Below, in pieces: positions 12,001 to 18,000 of a DNA stretch of 21,959 bases (within the stretch, counting starts at the first letter, position 1; every line of letters starts with the position of its first letter). Position numbers and translations under genes: made by a program. The notes under the pieces were generated by a model. That model was not told the origin of the DNA. It did not search any database and worked only from the letters and a program-made list of their open reading frames with translations. The stretch is taken from positions 1-21,959 of the forward strand of contig ATSW01125953.1 of assembly GCA_000444245.1 (NCBI GenBank), given 5' to 3'. The stretch comes from Botryllus schlosseri. Lineage: Eukaryota; Chordata; Ascidiacea; Stolidobranchia; Styelidae.

Positions 12001-15000
12001 CTGTGAAGGACGATTAGTGATTGGTCATTACAATTTCAAAAATTCGAATGCAAAAATTTTTTATAAAGGGGCTGCTAGCTACAAAAAAATCAAGGCAGGA
12101 AAAATTATAATACACTGCGTCCGTATGTAAGTCTTCTAGTACAGTGCTCTTCGATTGGTGCGCACCACTCTGTTCCACCTCTGAATTAAGTGAAGACTTT
12201 CAAAGTATGATACATCCGATTTTGGTTTAGGCTGCGTGGGACGGATGAAATCTTCCAGCAGCTGGAAGACAATCAAGTCACCCTTTCCACTATGAAGGCT
12301 TCCCGATTCGTGAAGGCTTTCGAGAAGGTAGTGGACAAATGGGAGAGGACTCTGTCTCATATTATGGAATGCGTGGAGATGATACTCACCGTGCAGCGGC
12401 AGTGGATGTACTTGGAGGTGTGGTGTTCCGTCTTTCTAGTCTGTCGCTAATGCCATACAAGCCCGGAAGCACCTTTGGTCGCATGTGAAATCTTGCGATA
12501 GATTTTAATTTTAATTTGAAAGAAAAAGGGATTTTCAAATCATGATAAGACTTGGATTCACAATTTTCAAGTTAAAGTTTTATGAAAGTTTAAATTTGGA
12601 TGCACAGTTTTGATTAATTACGAATTTTTGTACAGAACAAAAGCTTATGTGAACTTGGACTTTCGATAATTATTACCGAAACCCATTTAAGGTTTGGTTT
12701 ATAAGTGATGTTAGAGAAACGGGAATACAAATTGATCTCGACCTATTGATAGGCCTACGGTGCAAAATGCTGTTTTCATGCTGAAATCTACAGTTTGGCT
12801 TGAGTGAAGACATTTCGTTACCAAAATCGCAATGAAATTGTGACTTGCGCATTCAGACAAATTTAGGAACACATTACCCTTTGACTCGAATTCCCGAATT
12901 TAACAAGCGTTTTAAGTACTGTAATTTGAAGGTGTGTTGCAGAACATATTTTTGGGCGAAGACATTCGCAAGCAGCTGCCTCGCGAGTCTTCCGAGTTTG
13001 ACGAAGTGAACGCAAACTGGAAGATTATCATGACGAGACTGAGCAAAGATAACAACGCAAGGCGTGGCACTCATCACGAAGGTTCGTCGACATTGAAGGA
13101 CAATTTTGCGTCGCCAAACTAATTTTTGGTATTAAGTTGACGTTACAGATCTCGTCTGAGATGTGAACGACAATTTACGAATTATGGGTGGAAAACCTGT
13201 GTTTTGCCATTGCTGGAACTAAATTTTAAATTTGTGACGAGATAAATTTTGGATTTAGATCAAAAGAATTTGGCTTTGATCCATGGATTGAGGATTTAGG
13301 ATTCCGTTATTTCTTTTCTGTATTCGGATGTTTCCATTCGATTACCAAATAAGTGCGTTAGAGGCTTAGGGCTCAGAAAAGTTTAAGATTCGGCTCTATT
13401 TATTGGATTGATATTCCGATTTAGATTTTAAGACAAAATTTGCCGTAATTCGTTATACTTCCTTATGCGTTACTGCTGTTGGAACCGGTGTACTGTCGAT
13501 AGGCCTTCTGCAGTATCGGAATTTTTCCAGGTATGCTCGAACAACTGAACGACATGAACACCAAGCTGGAAGAAATACAAAAGTCTCTGGACATGTATCT
13601 CGAAACCAAGCGCCAAATCTTTCCCAGATTCTACTTTTTGTCCAACGACGATTTGCTGGAGATTTTGGGACAGTCGAAAAATCCAGAGGCTGTAAGTTAC
13701 CAGCATTAAGCATATCCGTTCTGCAGGCTGCATTTTATTTCCATACATTGGTTTTCACGATATTTATTCAGTTAGACAAACTAAATTAAAGGGTTGTGAG
13801 CATTAGCGTTATTGAAACTCATAAAATATCGTCTAAAATATTATAACACCAGTATTAGGTATATCCATTCTTGCTTTGAGAATTAGACAGTGCTTTTTTA
13901 AAAGCAGTTTTCTACTTTTACAAGACAAAATAAAATTATCTAAGATAAATTCAAGTTATCCAAACTCCTAAAATATCATCCGAAATATTAAAATATTAGA
14001 TGTATCACGAGGTAAGGTATATCCACTCTGGGTTAGAGAGGCCATACCAATTACATTAATTCCACGCATTGACAGTTTCAATATAATATATACTTTTACA
14101 ATATAAAAATGGGTTGTAGCATAATCATGCTGTCTAATCTCATAAAATATCAGAAAGGTACAATATCATCTTTTCAACTGGCGAGGTTTCTCATTTTTTT
14201 GACACAATGTCTTGGTCTTGCGTGGATCTGCACTGTACTACACTGTAAAACAGTGCTATTGCATTGCGACACAGGACAAACTTTACATACAAATATCATA
14301 CAAATCCAGACTTCTCTGACATTGACACTCTTCCAAAAGGTACAACCGCACCTGAAAAAATGCTTCGACAACATCAAGAGCCTTCAAATGAAAAAGATTC
14401 ACGGCAACAAAATGGAGGCCGTCGCCATGAACTCATCGGAAGGGGAACACGTGGAGTTTGGGAACCCTGTGATATTGGAAGGTGGGTTTGAATCATTATG
14501 TCACACAGATATTTCGTGTATTTGCAGGGCTTGGCTGGAAGTAAAGTTTCCACGTGAATAAAAAGTATCTAATAGTCTCGTTGATAATTTAATTCTTAGT
14601 CGAAAGAGGTTTTAAACTTTGGTGTCGATACTGAAAAAAAAAATTTCTCTCATTACTCATCTTGAATCATAGCAATTGATGCAACATTTGGGATCAAGTA
14701 CTCAAATCGTTGAGCCAGGTCCTGGTGGTAAATCTATCGCTGCCGTAAAAGTGTTGTTTCCTCAGGACCTGTGGAAGCCTGGCTTTGCGACGTCGAACGT
14801 ACCATGCGATGGACTCTGAAAGAAGTACTCAAACAAACCAGGCTAGCGCTTAAGAAATTCCTCAGCAAGAGAGACAAGTGGATGAGAGAATGGCCGGGAC
14901 AAGTGAGCTGCTATTTTCATTTTCAAATTTCCGGCCTGCGTTAATCGATGTTGATAATCACAGCCTGTCATCACGGCGAGCCAAATCCAATGGACCGCGG

Positions 15001-18000
15001 ACTGCACGAAGGCGCTCAACACTGTGAAAGAGAGAGGCGACAAAAAGGCGCTGAAGAGCATCAAAAAGAAGCAGGTAGGGTTATGCCGATTTTATTGCAA
15101 TTGTCACGATACAATGGATATTAGAGACCAGCTATTTGCATAATCGCCGGTTTGCTCTCATGCCATGGCGTTCAGACATTGCGTATAGCTACAAACGATA
15201 TACTGCATAAACTGACGTTCTCTGGATGAGAGTCAGTCCAAAAGCTTGAAGGGGAATAAATTTGGCAATATGGACGCATTGTTTGGTGCGATATTGAAGT
15301 TTTTTGAGATCTCCAAAAGCCTATCTTAATTGTTTATCAGCTACTGCGTTTACTACAGTACCGAAAGACTATTGGTATTCGAGTAAAAGTAGAAGGAATC
15401 TCCTGTATTTCTATGAAAATACAAGAAGTAGCGATTTTCAAGATATTCCAAAACTAGTTGGGTAAGAAGTTTTTAAAATTAGATTTTATTGAGGCGTCGT
15501 CTACCTTAAAGGTCAGTCAGAGGCGGGCTACTCTTGGAATAGCTACTAGCACAAAATTACTACCGCCACTAAGTAGCAGTGGTCTTTTCGGCAAAAATAT
15601 TCAGTTACCGTAATACTGGGGATAATTCGTCCAGTTGTTATGGCAATTTTTGCTTTACAAAATCCAATCCTTAAAATGTTAGTAGTTTTGCTTCAAAAAT
15701 CGTTACGTAGAAGTGGCGGTCGTCTAAAACATTTCCAGGTGAGTAAGTATTCCGAGCGGGCAAATCACTGCACTGCTTCTACATGGCCATGGAGAATATG
15801 TATTTGCCTTCATCCCCTCATTAACCGTTGTCTCCTTTTCCAGGTCTCCATGCTGAACAAATATTCCGAAGCGATTCGTGGCAACCTCAACAGAAACCAG
15901 CGCTCCAAAGTCGTCGCCTTGGTAACCATCGAAGTGCACGCCCGCGACGTCATCGACAAACTCATCAGGACAAACACCAGCGACGTCACGGCCTTCGAAT
16001 GGCTAATGCAGCTTCGGGTGTACTGGGATAAGGTGCGTTTACTAGCCTGCCCACAATAACTGAGATTAATCATTTATCCTAGAATTGGAACTAGGCCATA
16101 TACTTTTCTTGAATTGTAAAATTTGGGATCAGGGGTTTGCAATCGTTAATTTGAATATGAGCGAAATCCTTTTTCACAATCCAGTATAAAATAGTCATGC
16201 TCATGAAGTGAAAAATGATTCTCAAGGACGTGGAATTGGTATTATTTTCCTTGTGGCCGCAGAAAGAATACGAGTTTCAACTTCCCAGGTCATTATTACT
16301 GGTATGATGTCAAATATGGTACTTGAATCAATGCTTAATACTCGATTGTGGCCAGCATGATAACGCATGATACCATTACACTTCTTTTTCCGAATATCAT
16401 GTTATTCATTTTGTTATTTCATCATCGCTTTTGACCAACTGATGTTTTAAACACAGGACATTGACGACTGCGTCGTGAGACAGACGAACACTCAGTTCCA
16501 GTACGGATATGAATATCTCGGCAATTCCGGGCGTCTTGTCATCACACCTCTCACTGATCGGTGCTATATGACTCTGACCACGGCCTTACACTTGCACAGG
16601 TTTGTAGATTTTGTGCTTGAGCCCTAAATGAACTGAGAGTCATTGGACTCAAGTTGATTTTGTGTGACACTGGAATCTGCTGGGAGAATATTTGGAATGA
16701 TAACTGTTTTTTTCTATCTTCCGTTGAGCAAATAACTTCATATTGTTGGGGATTCGGACTTGGCTCTGCCATCAGTTGCGTTCATTTGAATTTAAGCTTT
16801 TGTACCAACTTTCTTGAGTGGTGCAGCAATTTAGTTTATATTATATGATCAGAAATCAGTGTTATACCATTCTTTATTCGTGGTTCTGGCGTCATAAACG
16901 CGAAATATTTCCAAACCTTCGACTCTTCTAAATTGTTCTACCAGCAATCGTTACTGATGTGATAAATTCAACGTTACAAAATTATTGATTGATGCGATCT
17001 TTGTACTTTTCCAAGTGGTACATCGAGTTTTGTACTTTATTTCTCGACAATCTTTTATTTATCAGAGGCGGCAGCCCGAAAGGTCCCGCCGGTACGGGCA
17101 AAACGGAGACGGTGAAAGATTTGGGCAAGGCCCTCGGCATGTATGTCATCGTGGTCAACTGCTCGGAAGGTCTCGACTACAAAAGCATGGGGAGGATGTA
17201 CAGCGGCCTGGCGCAGGTATGCGGTTTTAGCCTTGTCTCCAATTCACTAACTTGGCATGCCATAGTCAGAGGAAAGTAAAAATGAAGTGCGTTTCAGTAG
17301 AGTGGACATGTCAAAGGCACGATAGGACATTTGCCTACATTACTTCCCAAAAAGTTCCAAAACCTACATCTTTGAGACTGGGGCAGATTGGCTACTAGTG
17401 TTGCAGATATGCGCCATTTCAAGACTACATTTCGTAGTGCCGATACATGCAATAAACTGCCACTCAGTTACTCCAGGTTCAATATTAAGGCTGCTATTTG
17501 TCAGCAAATTTCTAAAGTAAATAATGATATGTATTAATCTAAGTGACTATAACCACTCAAGTGAGTGCAATCAGTTGAATATACTTGAGTACTCGGAAAT
17601 GTACTTCATTACTGACTGACTATATGTATGTTCTCTGGAATGTCAGTATATTAAACACACATCACTTGATTTTATAATCAAACCTTGTAATGATTCCGTT
17701 CAAGTAGTGCGTCATTACGTTGTTGATATTCCAGACTGGAGCCTGGGGATGCTTTGACGAATTCAACCGCATCAACATCGAAGTATTGTCCGTCGTGGCG
17801 CAGCAGATTCTGTCTATCTTGTCTGCACTTTCCACCGGACAGCAAAGATTTGTGTTCGAAGGGAGGGAGATCAGTTTGATATGGTCTTGCGGCATCTTCA
17901 TCACAATGAACCCAGGTACTCTAAGTTTGACCAGTAATGGCAATTATGTAATTTCTTGCGTATAAGAAGTCTGATTTAGCGAACAGGATAAGCGGAATAG

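Noticed and set aside
14109-14561. A 150-codon plus-strand frame that could be read as a separate small gene
   Set aside because: Only 14340-14481 matches dynein and is bounded by splice sites. The flanking parts are intron sequence that happens to stay open.
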